A stretch of 64,000 nt of DNA from Algoriphagus locisalis (GCF_900116615.1 NZ_FPBF01000009.1:124001-188000); one strand, 5' to 3'; positions 36,215 through 44,703 are shown, counted from the first letter of the stretch. The notes: generated by a model from the sequence alone, not told the origin. Numbers and translations are program-made.

Positions 36215-37489
36215 ATGAAATCTAAGAATTCAAGAAGATCCTTTTTACAAAAAAGTGCAGTTGCTGGCCTGACCGGTGCCGGCTTGATGGGGACTTTTGG
36301 TGGCCTCAATGAAGCTGTAGCCAAACAGAATCCTTACTCTAATCCTTCTGATCTGAAAATCACAGATGTAAAATGTGCCTACGTAAGGGGTGCAGTCTAT
36401 GTCAAAATATACACCAACCAGGATGTGTGGGGTTGTGGAGAGGCGGTTGATGCCATCCAAGGAACCTATTACATGATCCAAAGAATGGGCAGACAGCTGA
36501 GAGGTCAAAACCCTCTCAATCCCAATCGTCTTGCCGAGCAAATCCGCAAAGGAGCATTTTTTGGAGGTGCACAATCCGGCGTATTTGTAGCGGTTTTGAC
36601 TGCTGTAGAAACGGCCCTCTGGGATATTACCGGGAAAGTCTTTAACGTCCCTGTGTATCAATTACTGGGAGGGAAATTCAGGGATAAAATCCGTGTTTAT
36701 TGCGACACAGCGCTTTATACCTCGACAAATCCTACTCCAAATGATTATGCCATGGCGGCAAGAAATGCAGTATCCAAAGGATATAACGCTGTGAAATTTG
36801 ATGTGGATGATGCCAGAGATCCAAATAAATATGACCGATTCAACTGGACCGCAAGCCCAGCTGAAATAGAGCGAATGTACAATGCTATCGCGGCAGTGAG
36901 GGAAGAGGTGGGGCCAAATATAGATATCTGTGTGGATATGCACGGACGCTATGATGCCGTCACCGGGATGAAAATGGCAAAAGCTTATGAGCCATTGAAC
37001 TTGATGTTCTTAGAAGAACCTATTCCTGCGGACAACCCCGAAATGTATAAGCACATTACCCAAGAAACTAGCACTCCTATCTGTGCGGGAGAAAATATCT
37101 ATCTCGCCTATGGATTCACAAAATTACTGTCAGATGGAGCTTTGAATATCATCATGCCTGATTTGCAAAAGGCAGGTGGACTCGGCGAGGGGCAACGTAT
37201 AGCCAATCTGGCAAACCTTTATTATGTGCCTTTTTCACCACATATGGTAGCTTCTTTTCTTGGAGCAATGGCTAGTTGCCATGTCTGTGCTTCTGTGCCC
37301 AACTTCCAGATCATGGAATGGCAAATCTACATGGACACAGATGACCTATGGAAAGACATCGTAACCTATGATGGACCAAGGACTGAAAATAGTTTTATCA
37401 CAGTTTCTGAAAAACCAGGAATTGGAGTGGAAATCAACGAGGAAGGAATGAAAAAACACGCAGTTCCTGGAATTCCATTCTTTGAATAA
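36215..37489 (+). CDS. Exported enolase-superfamily dehydratase (mandelate racemase/galactonate dehydratase-like), copy 1
   Basis: A 424-residue enolase-superfamily enzyme with a twin-arginine signal (Arg7-Arg8 in SRRSFLQKSAVAG; cleavage near AVAK). Metal ligands Asp241, Glu267 and Glu293 and the dyad Asp316-His343 are spaced 26, 26, 23 and 27 residues apart, the same as the D-galactonate dehydratase pattern I recall (183, 209, 235, 258, 285), and His243 in DMHGR matches the acid catalyst of that group. It would remove water from an aldonic or similar acid to give a 2-keto-3-deoxy acid. It sits between two RraA-like genes. Transport folded by Tat fits a metal enzyme. Confidence 0.88.
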   Translation: MKSKNSRRSFLQKSAVAGLTGAGLMGTFGGLNEAVAKQNPYSNPSDLKITDVKCAYVRGAVYVKIYTNQDVWGCGEAVDAIQGTYYMIQRMGRQLRGQNPLNPNRLAEQIRKGAFFGGAQSGVFVAVLTAVETALWDITGKVFNVPVYQLLGGKFRDKIRVYCDTALYTSTNPTPNDYAMAARNAVSKGYNAVKFDVDDARDPNKYDRFNWTASPAEIERMYNAIAAVREEVGPNIDICVDMHGRYDAVTGMKMAKAYEPLNLMFLEEPIPADNPEMYKHITQETSTPICAGENIYLAYGFTKLLSDGALNIIMPDLQKAGGLGEGQRIANLANLYYVPFSPHMVASFLGAMASCHVCASVPNFQIMEWQIYMDTDDLWKDIVTYDGPRTENSFITVSEKPGIGVEINEEGMKKHAVPGIPFFE

Positions 37490-37550
37490 TCATGACAAAG
37501 GTTTGAATTCAGCATTGTAATGCGAATCAAAAACCATAAATCCTAACTAC

Positions 37551-38525
37551 ATGAACCCAATTTCATTACCTCAAAAGAAGATCAAGACTTCTCTCTTGAT
37601 AGGTGCTCTTTCGTGCCTTTTTTTAATGCCCAAAATAGAGGCACAAGCTCAAAATGTAGGCGCTTCACCAGAATATATCAAAGCTTTAACGGCCGATTGG
37701 CAAGGTGAAAGATTTGCTGATGGAAGACCGAAGGTCTCTGATTCCATTCTGGAACGCCTAAAGAAAATCTCCATTGAAGAAGCTTGGGGCGTATTGCGCA
37801 ACAAAGGCTATCAGAATCAATACGAAGGAGAATGGCAAATCATGCTTCCGGATGAAGCGATGACAGGTCGGGTGGTCACAGCGCAATACATGCCGCTTCG
37901 ACCGGACTTGGAAAAGCAGGTGAAAGATCAAGGAGTGGAAAAGGAAGGGCGATCTCCCAAGGGAGGGACGAATTCTTGGCCTATCGATATTCTCTCCAAC
38001 GGCGATGTTTATGTAGCCGATGGTTATGGGAAAATAGTTGACGGGACACTTATTGGCGATAATCTCGGAAATGCCATCTATGCCAAATCCCAGCGTGGAG
38101 TGATTTTCAACGGCTCTGTGAGAGATCAGGAAGGCTTATCAGAAATCGAAGGATTTAATGCCTGGATGAAAGGCCAGGATCCATCTTATATTCAGCAAAT
38201 GATGTTGACTTCCATTAACTCTCCTATTAGAGTGGGACGTGCTACTGTTCTACCTGGCGATGTGGTTTTGGCCAAAAAGTACGGAGTGATTTTTATTCCG
38301 GCTTATTTGGTGGAGGAGCTGGTATTGACTTCAGAAGTAACCGGGTTAAGAGATGAATTTGGTCACCAGAGACTTCGTGAAGGTAAGTATCTCGCCGGCC
38401 AGATTGATAGCCAGTGGACCGAGGAAATCAAAAAGGACTTTTTGGATTGGCTGAATAATTATCCAGGAAAACTGCCCATGACCAAAGAGGAATTGGATAA
38501 TTACCTCAAAGAGCGGAATTATTAA
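37551..38525 (+). CDS. Exported RraA-family aldolase-like protein (copy 2)
   Basis: A 324-residue paralogue of the protein encoded at 35258, sharing the same frame of motifs (WQGERFADGRPKVSD here, WKGERFEDGRPKVSD there). A signal peptide is predicted (basic start, hydrophobic 13-27, cut near IEAQAQ). The D-X20-R-D motif is intact as Asp170, Arg191 and Asp192 (GDNLGNA, NGSVRD). Like its partner it should act outside the cytoplasm as a divalent-metal aldolase or decarboxylase on an oxo acid. The paralogue pair differs in the active-site entrance region (about 100-150), so substrates may differ. The next gene, 53 bases on, is again an enolase-superfamily protein. Confidence 0.87.
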   Translation: MNPISLPQKKIKTSLLIGALSCLFLMPKIEAQAQNVGASPEYIKALTADWQGERFADGRPKVSDSILERLKKISIEEAWGVLRNKGYQNQYEGEWQIMLPDEAMTGRVVTAQYMPLRPDLEKQVKDQGVEKEGRSPKGGTNSWPIDILSNGDVYVADGYGKIVDGTLIGDNLGNAIYAKSQRGVIFNGSVRDQEGLSEIEGFNAWMKGQDPSYIQQMMLTSINSPIRVGRATVLPGDVVLAKKYGVIFIPAYLVEELVLTSEVTGLRDEFGHQRLREGKYLAGQIDSQWTEEIKKDFLDWLNNYPGKLPMTKEELDNYLKERNY

Positions 38526-38578
38526 TTCATTTTCCCTTCAAATCGAATATACTCAATAACCCAATAACCCATTTTACC

Positions 38579-40063
38579 ATGAAAAACACCCTAAAACACC
38601 TCATTCAAAAGAATAAGGAGCGAGAGCGTGCTTACACCGCTCAGCGTCAAGCTGAAATTGATAACCCATTTACCAAAGACAATAGGAGAGATTTTTTGAA
38701 AAAAACAGCGCTTGGTGGCTTGAGTTTATCTGCCTTGATGGGACTTAGTATAGAAGACACCATGGCCGAAACGACTAAAAATGTACGTCGTGCGTCTGCA
38801 CCTTCTGATCTAAAAATCACTGATTTGCGCTATGCCCTCACCAATGTGATGAACGGTACAGCCATCATCCGTATAGATACCAATCAGGGGATCTACGGCT
38901 TGGGTGAGGTAAGGGACGGGGCAGATCCTAAGTATGCGTTGATGCTGAAAAGCAGGATACTGGGAGAAAACCCTTGCAATGTAGAGAAGCTCTTCAAAAT
39001 CATCAAACAATTTGGTGGGCAATCAAGGCAAGCTGGGGGCGTATGTGCAGTGGAAATGGCCCTGTGGGATCTATGTGGCAAAGCTTACAATGTTCCTGCT
39101 TGGCAGTTGCTTGGGGGACGATATCGCGATTCTGTGAGGCTATATGCCGATACTCCCGAGGCAGATTCTCCAGAGGAGCAACTTAAACTAATCAAATACA
39201 GAACTGAAGAACAAGGATATACTTGGCTGAAAATGGACGTTTCCATCGGTGAGATCATGGATATTCCAGGTTGTATCGTCAATCCTGAGATTTTCAAAAT
39301 GGGAAAAAGTCAGTGGCAAGGAGGCTATATGTCATATGCCAACACGGCTCATCCATTCACAGGAGTGCAGATCACGGAAAAAGGACTGGATGAACTCGCC
39401 AAAATCGTGGATCATGTACGTGGTATGGTAGGCTATGATATTCCTATTTCTACTGATCATTACGGTCACTTTGATCTCAATAACTGTATCAGACTAGGAC
39501 AGGCATTGGATAAGTACCGCCTAGCATGGTTAGAGGACATGGTGCCGTGGCAGATGTGGCAGCAGCATAAGACGATCACCGATGCTTTGAATACGCCTAC
39601 CACCACAGGAGAGGATATTTACCTTCTGGAGTATTTCAAAGACCTAATCGATAATCATGCAGTGGATATTGTTCATCCGGATTTGGCTTCATCAGGTGGG
39701 CTTTTGGAGACAAAAAAAATAGCTGATTACGCAGAAGAAAAAGGAATTGGTATGGCGATGCACCAAGCTGGAACTCCGGTTTCTTTTATGGCGAATGTGC
39801 ATTGCGCGGCTGCTACTCAAAATTTCCTGGCCTTGGAACATCACTCGGTAGATATACCTTGGTGGGAAGATCTAGTGACCATGACAGGTGGAGGCAAAAT
39901 GATAGACAAAGGTTACGCCCCTGTACCGTTAGATGCGCCAGGTTTAGGGATTGAGCTGAATGAGGAAGTGATAAAAGCACATCTTCATCCGTCGGATAGC
40001 TCTTATTTTGCACCTACCGATATGTGGAATGAAAAGCGTTCTCACGATAGAACCTATAGTTAA
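38579..40063 (+). CDS. Exported enolase-superfamily protein (mandelate racemase/muconate lactonizing type), copy 2
   Basis: A 494-residue enolase-superfamily protein with a twin-arginine signal placed late (Arg36-Arg37, NRRDFLKKTALGG). Metal ligands Asp293, Glu319 and Glu345 and dyad Asp368-His395 keep the spacing 26, 26, 23 and 27 seen in the copy at 36215. Instead of DMHGR it has DHYGH, and a large insertion lies at about 225-265, so the substrate or reaction differs. Lys218 (WLKMD) is in place of the second-strand acid/base. Longer than typical (about 400) because of the N-terminal 35 residues and the insertion. Candidate partner of the RraA-like protein just upstream. Confidence 0.85.
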   Translation: MKNTLKHLIQKNKERERAYTAQRQAEIDNPFTKDNRRDFLKKTALGGLSLSALMGLSIEDTMAETTKNVRRASAPSDLKITDLRYALTNVMNGTAIIRIDTNQGIYGLGEVRDGADPKYALMLKSRILGENPCNVEKLFKIIKQFGGQSRQAGGVCAVEMALWDLCGKAYNVPAWQLLGGRYRDSVRLYADTPEADSPEEQLKLIKYRTEEQGYTWLKMDVSIGEIMDIPGCIVNPEIFKMGKSQWQGGYMSYANTAHPFTGVQITEKGLDELAKIVDHVRGMVGYDIPISTDHYGHFDLNNCIRLGQALDKYRLAWLEDMVPWQMWQQHKTITDALNTPTTTGEDIYLLEYFKDLIDNHAVDIVHPDLASSGGLLETKKIADYAEEKGIGMAMHQAGTPVSFMANVHCAAATQNFLALEHHSVDIPWWEDLVTMTGGGKMIDKGYAPVPLDAPGLGIELNEEVIKAHLHPSDSSYFAPTDMWNEKRSHDRTYS

Positions 40064-40159
40064 GAATACCTATTTTACTTATTGTTAAAGGACCCGGAGA
40101 TTTGTATTTAACTGGTTTTCGGGTCATTTTAAAAAAGCTTTCACCAAAAACAATATATT

Positions 40160-41257
40160 TTGAATCCAAAAATCACCAAAGCTCTTTCTATTCTCAGCGG
40201 CGTTTTATTCATTGCTGCGCTTGCTGTCAGTCTCTTCGTTGATATTTCAAAAGGAGGATTCTTGTGGATCGGTTTTTTCTTTATCTGTGCGATTGCCTTT
40301 TTAGGGATTCCTAAGCTCAAGGGATATGCATACTCTATGATGATTTTTGGTTCAGTAGCTTTGGCACTATATTTCCCGCAGTATTTCCAAGAATACAATG
40401 GCTTCAAATTTAGTGTACTGATTGTTCCCTTGATTCAAATTATCATGTTTGGCATGGGCACATCTATGAGTATCAAGGATTTTCTCGGTGTAATCAAAAT
40501 GCCCAAAGGAGTGCTGATTGGTGTTCTTTGTCAATTTTCAATTATGCCATTCATCGGGTTTACACTAGCAAATTTGAGTGGGTTTCCGCCTGAAATTGCC
40601 GCTGGAATTATACTGATCGGATGCTCTCCAAGTGGTATGGCTTCCAATGTGATGGCGTTTCTAGCCAGAGCCAATTTGGCGCTGTCAATCACCGTCACTT
40701 CAGTCACCACCTTACTAGCTCCTTTCGTCACCCCATTTTTGATGGGATGGCTTGCTGGTGAATTTGTTGCGATTGATGTGCTTGACATGATGTTTAGCAT
40801 TGTCAAAATGGTCATTATCCCGATTGGAGCAGGACTACTCTTCAATTATTTCCTTCGTGGCAAAGCCAAGTGGCTGGATGATCTCATGCCTATAATTTCA
40901 ATGGCTGCCATCGCCTTGATTTTGATAGTGATAGTAGCGGCTGGTAGGGATAGCCTTCTGGATATCGGGCCACTATTAATTGTGTTGGTAATTGCTCATA
41001 ATCTATTTGGCTATTTACTAGGTTACTGGGCGAGTAGGTTATTTAGGCTCAGCGAAAAAGATTGTAGAACTATCGCGATAGAAGTGGGGATGCAAAATGG
41101 AGGTCTTGCCTCTGGTATAGCAAAGGAAATGGGAAAAATCGCAACAGTTGGTCTTGCACCCGCTGTATTTGGTCCGTTTATGAATGTGAGTGGTTCTATA
41201 CTCGCTTCCTATTGGCATAAAAAGCCTATTCCAGATGAAACAATTGATAATTCTTAG
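40160..41257 (+). CDS. Bile acid:sodium symporter (BASS) family transporter
   Basis: A 365-residue inner-membrane carrier with about ten helices (PF01758 type). The sodium-binding motifs are visible as GCSPSGMASNVMAFLA with the following STTL-like TSVTTLLAPFVTPFL stretch, and EVGMQNGGLASGIA. Family members import bile acids or, in plants (BASS2), pyruvate; others take up organic acids. It lies 96 bases after the second enolase-superfamily gene and ends the locus at a strong terminator, so it may take up the product of the exported enzymes; this is inference. The start is TTG; the next ATG (about 40336) would remove two helices. Confidence 0.85.
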   Translation: MNPKITKALSILSGVLFIAALAVSLFVDISKGGFLWIGFFFICAIAFLGIPKLKGYAYSMMIFGSVALALYFPQYFQEYNGFKFSVLIVPLIQIIMFGMGTSMSIKDFLGVIKMPKGVLIGVLCQFSIMPFIGFTLANLSGFPPEIAAGIILIGCSPSGMASNVMAFLARANLALSITVTSVTTLLAPFVTPFLMGWLAGEFVAIDVLDMMFSIVKMVIIPIGAGLLFNYFLRGKAKWLDDLMPIISMAAIALILIVIVAAGRDSLLDIGPLLIVLVIAHNLFGYLLGYWASRLFRLSEKDCRTIAIEVGMQNGGLASGIAKEMGKIATVGLAPAVFGPFMNVSGSILASYWHKKPIPDETIDNS

Positions 41258-41267
41258 CTAAAAAAAG

Positions 41268-41297
41268 AGACAGTCCCACTAATCGGACTGTCTTTTT
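41268..41297 (+). terminator. Rho-independent terminator after the BASS transporter
   Basis: A 9-bp stem AGACAGTCC/GGACTGTCT (41268-41276 and 41285-41293) with an 8-base loop is followed by TTTTC. It ends the aldolase/dehydratase locus. Plus-strand A before the stem (41260-41266) means it could also stop transcripts coming from the convergent DUF1275 gene. Confidence 0.9.
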
Positions 41298-41367
41298 CTA
41301 GTTTTCAAAACCTTTATGATAAGCTGTTTAATTTGGGTGACTTCACAACTCCTTTTAGTCTATTTTG

Positions 41368-42141
41368 TTATGGATTAGAAAGTTGAGGTGCTTGCCTTTT
41401 AATGATTTTTCTGTAGTAGGGTTGTTTTCTCTGAAGCAAACTATTCATTTTTAACCTATAGAAATCATACCCTATCACAATCACTAAAAAGATACATACG
41501 ATATAAAATACATTATAGGCTATGGTGAGATAAATATATCCTGCCGAAATGCCCCCGGCTAAGTAGGAAGTCATGATTGTCAACAGTAGCTTCCACTTAT
41601 TTCTCAAGTGTGGATTTTCTCTATTTTCTTTTTTAGTAAAAAGCGACGCAAGTATGCCCAAGTCAGTCGTTAACCCTGTTAGGTGGGTGGTTTTGACTGC
41701 TGAATTTGATATAGTCGCGGTAAGCCCGTTTTGTATGCCCATGGCAAAAAGCATCGCGCTCACCATCAGTTCAGTTTCCAGTAAGGTCTCCTTGTAGTAA
41801 AATTGAATATAAGTGCCTACCACTAACAAGCAAATGATCTCCAATACGATAGGGATAGAATGAGCTAAGTATGCCTTTTCCTTTTTGAAATTAATTACGA
41901 TCAGGTTTGAAGTGAAATTCCCTAAGAAGAACAAACCAATCCAGCCAAAAACTACCAGAGCCTGATACCAATTGCCATGAGAAATTTCCTGGGCTAGAAT
42001 AGCGTAATGACCTGTTACATTGGAGGTGAAAGCGAAGAAAATAATCACAGAGATCACGTTTACCATGCCTGCAGAAAATGCAGTCAGAGCACCGAGTTGA
42101 ATATTTTCTTTGACTGTCCGATCTCTGTATCTACTAATCAT
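41368..42141 (-). CDS. DUF1275 (YoaK) family membrane protein
   Basis: A 257-residue membrane protein with six to seven predicted helices. It fits the DUF1275/YoaK family: GALTAFSAGMVNVISVI near the start, TSNVTGHYAILAQEISHG, and MGIQNGLTATISNSAVKTTHLTGL with the conserved TGLTTDLG. The family function is unknown, though the fold suggests a small-molecule transporter. It begins 4 bases after the stop of the lipocalin-like gene, so these are co-transcribed. Confidence 0.88.
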   Translation of the reverse strand: MISRYRDRTVKENIQLGALTAFSAGMVNVISVIIFFAFTSNVTGHYAILAQEISHGNWYQALVVFGWIGLFFLGNFTSNLIVINFKKEKAYLAHSIPIVLEIICLLVVGTYIQFYYKETLLETELMVSAMLFAMGIQNGLTATISNSAVKTTHLTGLTTDLGILASLFTKKENRENPHLRNKWKLLLTIMTSYLAGGISAGYIYLTIAYNVFYIVCIFLVIVIGYDFYRLKMNSLLQRKQPYYRKIIKRQAPQLSNP

Positions 42142-42145
42142 TTTC

Positions 42146-42610
42146 CTAGGTATTGATTTTTTCGAAAGTCATTTTGACTATACCTCTCACCTGCATGTCA
42201 AAATTGAAGTGTAATATCATACGATCTGCACTGAGTTCCTGGATTTCATAATGCTCCATTAGGTCAGATCCATCGATTTGAAGAATGTTTCCTCGGCCTT
42301 TAAGCGTCCAGTGAAAGCATTTTTTGCTGTCAGATCCTTGCATTTCCACTGTTTCATCCTCTGTGAATTTCCAGGTTTCAGCCTTATGTATGATGAGGTT
42401 TTGGCTGATTTGATCTTTGATATGGTCTGTAATCATATAGTCAAAGCTGCTGTCCGCTTTACGTGTGGAATCCAGTTTTTCATATTCCCATGAAACTTCC
42501 TTCCATTCTCCCAGAATGCTGTCACTGGGAGTTTTCTGAAATGATAGCAGTGTAAAATATACTACCACCACTAGGGTAAATATCGTCAGGTAGAGGTAGG
42601 TAGATTTCAC
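42146..42610 (-). CDS. Lipocalin-like membrane-anchored protein (hypothetical)
   Basis: An unnamed protein with an N-terminal hydrophobic anchor (YLTIFTLVVVVYFTLLSF) and a body that looks like the lipocalin-like fold common in Bacteroidota (ILGEWKEVSWEYEK, then TWKFTEDETVEMQGS and VRGIVKMTFEKI). From a GTG at 42610 it has 154 residues and begins 12 bases after the previous gene stops. A longer frame from ATG 42709 overlaps that gene by 88 bases and adds a basic stretch not typical of a signal; I prefer the GTG. Function unknown. Likely co-transcribed with DUF1275. Confidence 0.6.
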   Translation of the reverse strand: MKSTYLYLTIFTLVVVVYFTLLSFQKTPSDSILGEWKEVSWEYEKLDSTRKADSSFDYMITDHIKDQISQNLIIHKAETWKFTEDETVEMQGSDSKKCFHWTLKGRGNILQIDGSDLMEHYEIQELSADRMILHFNFDMQVRGIVKMTFEKINT

Positions 42611-42621
42611 GGTTTTATAGA

Positions 42622-43137
42622 TTAATGGGCGATTTGTCCATGGGTGAAAAACAAGGATGAGATTTCGTTTTTTTGATTTTCTGAATTTTCTAGTGAAACA
42701 GTATTCCAATTAACTTCGAAGAGTTGTGTTTTACTTTTGGTGAAAAAGGGAATTAGGTTGAAACTATTCCTGTTTTTCAATTTAAGTTTATAGTTTCTTG
42801 GGATATAGGCTTCAGTGACTTTGTTGCCTTCTAAGTAATTTTCAAATGCATTTTGGTTTGTCCCACTGAAAATGTCAATCGACATTTGATCTATAATGCT
42901 TTCGTATTTCGCCAGAAGCATTTTGCAGCTGCATTTGAATTCTTCATTTTCCAAAACTTCAAGTATTTGCCCTTTGGAATAAAAAAGTAATTCAGTGATG
43001 GAAGAGGAAGTCCACTGACCATACACTAGGATTATTCTTAGCTTTTCGGTTGTATTCGAGTTATTTTCTAAGGCCGTCTTTGCAAGATTCAGGGATTCTA
43101 CTGTAAAGTCGGTCGGTATTAAGATAGTCTTGGCCAT
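42622..43137 (-). CDS. Universal stress protein-like hypothetical protein
   Basis: A 171-residue cytoplasmic protein. The start (TILIPTDFTVESLNLAK) resembles the first strand and helix of universal stress proteins, where the conserved Asp near residue 9 contacts nucleotide. The rest is divergent, and the ATP-binding G-2x-G-9x-G motif of UspA-type proteins is not visible. It leads a probable operon with the lipocalin-like and DUF1275 genes. I would call it USP-like only by its N-terminus. Confidence 0.55.
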   Translation of the reverse strand: MAKTILIPTDFTVESLNLAKTALENNSNTTEKLRIILVYGQWTSSSITELLFYSKGQILEVLENEEFKCSCKMLLAKYESIIDQMSIDIFSGTNQNAFENYLEGNKVTEAYIPRNYKLKLKNRNSFNLIPFFTKSKTQLFEVNWNTVSLENSENQKNEISSLFFTHGQIAH

Positions 43138-43249
43138 AGCTGCTGTATTTTGAATTCAACAGAGGCCAATTTATCTTCGGAGTATTAGAATGGACTAAGG
43201 ATGAGATTAAGATCTAATTAGAGTTTATAGCCCTGAAATTAGAATTAGA

Positions 43250-44626
43250 TTAGAGAACAAAGTCTCCTTTAGGTAAATGGATCTCCACAGTGGTGCCTTT
43301 GTTCAGCGTAGAACTCACCCTCAATTCCCCATCGTGGATACGGATAATATTTCGTGCCAAAGGCAGGCCGATTCCATGTCCCTCATGATTTTTGGTGTTT
43401 GAAGCTCTGAAATAGGGATCATAGATGTAGTCTATTTCATCAGAAGGAATCCCTATTCCATTGTCCTTGACGATAATAATAATGGAGCCGTCCATGACCG
43501 CCAAAGCGATGTTTACTGTCTGACCATCAGAGTATTTGCAGGCATTCAGGACTATATTGGATACTGCTAGATGGAGAAGCTGCTCATTTCCCAAGACTTT
43601 TAGCAAGAGAGGGTTTTCGGGCAACAGACTGAAATCCAGTGAGATTTTGTTTTTAGTCTGGATTTTCTCCACAGTTTCTTTGACATCCAGGATTAGCTGA
43701 TCCATCCGTACCTTTCCAAATTTTTGCCTTTTGCCATCGAAGCCCGTTTGGGCCAGCAACAAAAGCGCCTGCGTTTTTTTCTGAAGCTTTTCTGCTTCGT
43801 CTAGGATAGCATTAAGTGATTCTATGTAGTCTTCGGGTTTTCTGAGCTTTGACAGTGAGACGTCTGCTTCTCCGATTATAGAGGTTAGGGGGGTATTCAG
43901 CTCATGAGAAGCATTGCTGATAAAGTTTTTCTGGGTTTCGAAGGATGTCTCCAGCCTGTTCAGCATGTCATTGAAGGTCTGAGCTAGCTCCCGGACTGAG
44001 TCGTTGTTTTCGGGAACTTCCAGTCTCATATGAAGATTTTCAGAGCCAATTTTTTTCGTTTTCTTGATTATGTTTTGAATAGGTTCGATGATTTTCCTGG
44101 AGAACATGATAGAAAATACCACGATAAGCAAGAATGCGATGGCTAGTGATGTGAAAATAAGATTTCTGAGATAGGCGAGGTGATTAGCGATGAAATAATT
44201 CTCAGCAGATAAAATCACCAGGTGATTCTTTTGATCTGGAGTGGTATAGATTGTACCGTAGATAAAAACATTTTGCTGGCTATAAGTGCCGATCCCTTCA
44301 GTCACAACCTCATTTAGAAATGACTTGTTGTACTTATCAAGTCTTGGGTCGTTTACTACTGTTTCCTCGTTGATGTCTTCGAGAATAAGGTGTTGCTCAT
44401 TGGTAAGCGGCTCCAGATAGTCTTGTCGCAATTGCTGTACTACATTACTGTCTTTTTGTTTTTCCAGTTCGATCTTTGCTGTAGCTATAGCTCTAATTTC
44501 CAGTCTTTTATAGAAGTCGGTGAAGGCAAATATGGAAATGGAATAATAGATAAACCCGCTGAAAAGCAGAGTATAACCAATGAAGGCAGTAAGCAGGATA
44601 TAAATTATCTTGTTTTGAAGTTTCAT
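43250..44626 (-). CDS. Sensor histidine kinase
   Basis: A 458-residue membrane kinase. Two helices (about 7-30 and 155-176) flank a periplasmic sensor of about 120 residues with no recognised domain. A HAMP linker follows (about 177-230). The dimerisation region has phospho-acceptor His241 in SNASHELNTPLTS, and the ATPase domain shows N (NIVLNACKYSDG), G1 (VKDNGIGIP) and G2 (GHGIGLPLAR) boxes. Its response regulator is encoded upstream at 44939-45631, with 312 bases between them. Signal and targets unknown; heavy-metal efflux is one option as CDF transporter is nearby (46323). Confidence 0.93.
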   Translation of the reverse strand: MKLQNKIIYILLTAFIGYTLLFSGFIYYSISIFAFTDFYKRLEIRAIATAKIELEKQKDSNVVQQLRQDYLEPLTNEQHLILEDINEETVVNDPRLDKYNKSFLNEVVTEGIGTYSQQNVFIYGTIYTTPDQKNHLVILSAENYFIANHLAYLRNLIFTSLAIAFLLIVVFSIMFSRKIIEPIQNIIKKTKKIGSENLHMRLEVPENNDSVRELAQTFNDMLNRLETSFETQKNFISNASHELNTPLTSIIGEADVSLSKLRKPEDYIESLNAILDEAEKLQKKTQALLLLAQTGFDGKRQKFGKVRMDQLILDVKETVEKIQTKNKISLDFSLLPENPLLLKVLGNEQLLHLAVSNIVLNACKYSDGQTVNIALAVMDGSIIIIVKDNGIGIPSDEIDYIYDPYFRASNTKNHEGHGIGLPLARNIIRIHDGELRVSSTLNKGTTVEIHLPKGDFVL

Positions 44627-44660
44627 TGGTTGGATTTTTTCTGAAAGTTTAAGTGTCTAT

Positions 44661-44703
44661 CCCGCAGATGTTCGCAGAAAAGGTCGCAGATCGCCGCAGA
44701 TCT
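44661..44703. repeat. GC-rich dispersed repeat copy A
   Basis: The stretch starting CCCGCAGATGTTCGCAG closely matches 50306-50346 (CCCGTAGATGTCCGCAG, both followed by an AAAGGTCGCAGA core). It is also related, in reverse complement, to the ends of the pair at 50373-50599. Not coding. Confidence 0.6.

Noticed and set aside
35258-38525. RraA proteins as RNase E regulators
   Set aside because: Signal peptides place them outside the cytoplasm, and the D-X20-R-D motif is that of aldolase members.
40092-40125. GACCCG...CGGGTC as a terminator after the second enolase-superfamily gene
   Set aside because: Only a 6-bp stem with a loop of more than 20 bases and a short T run. The BASS gene follows, so strong termination is doubtful.
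42611-42709. Longer start (ATG 42709) for the lipocalin-like gene
   Set aside because: It would overlap the upstream gene by 88 bases, and the added residues are basic and not signal-like; a GTG right after the upstream stop is preferred.
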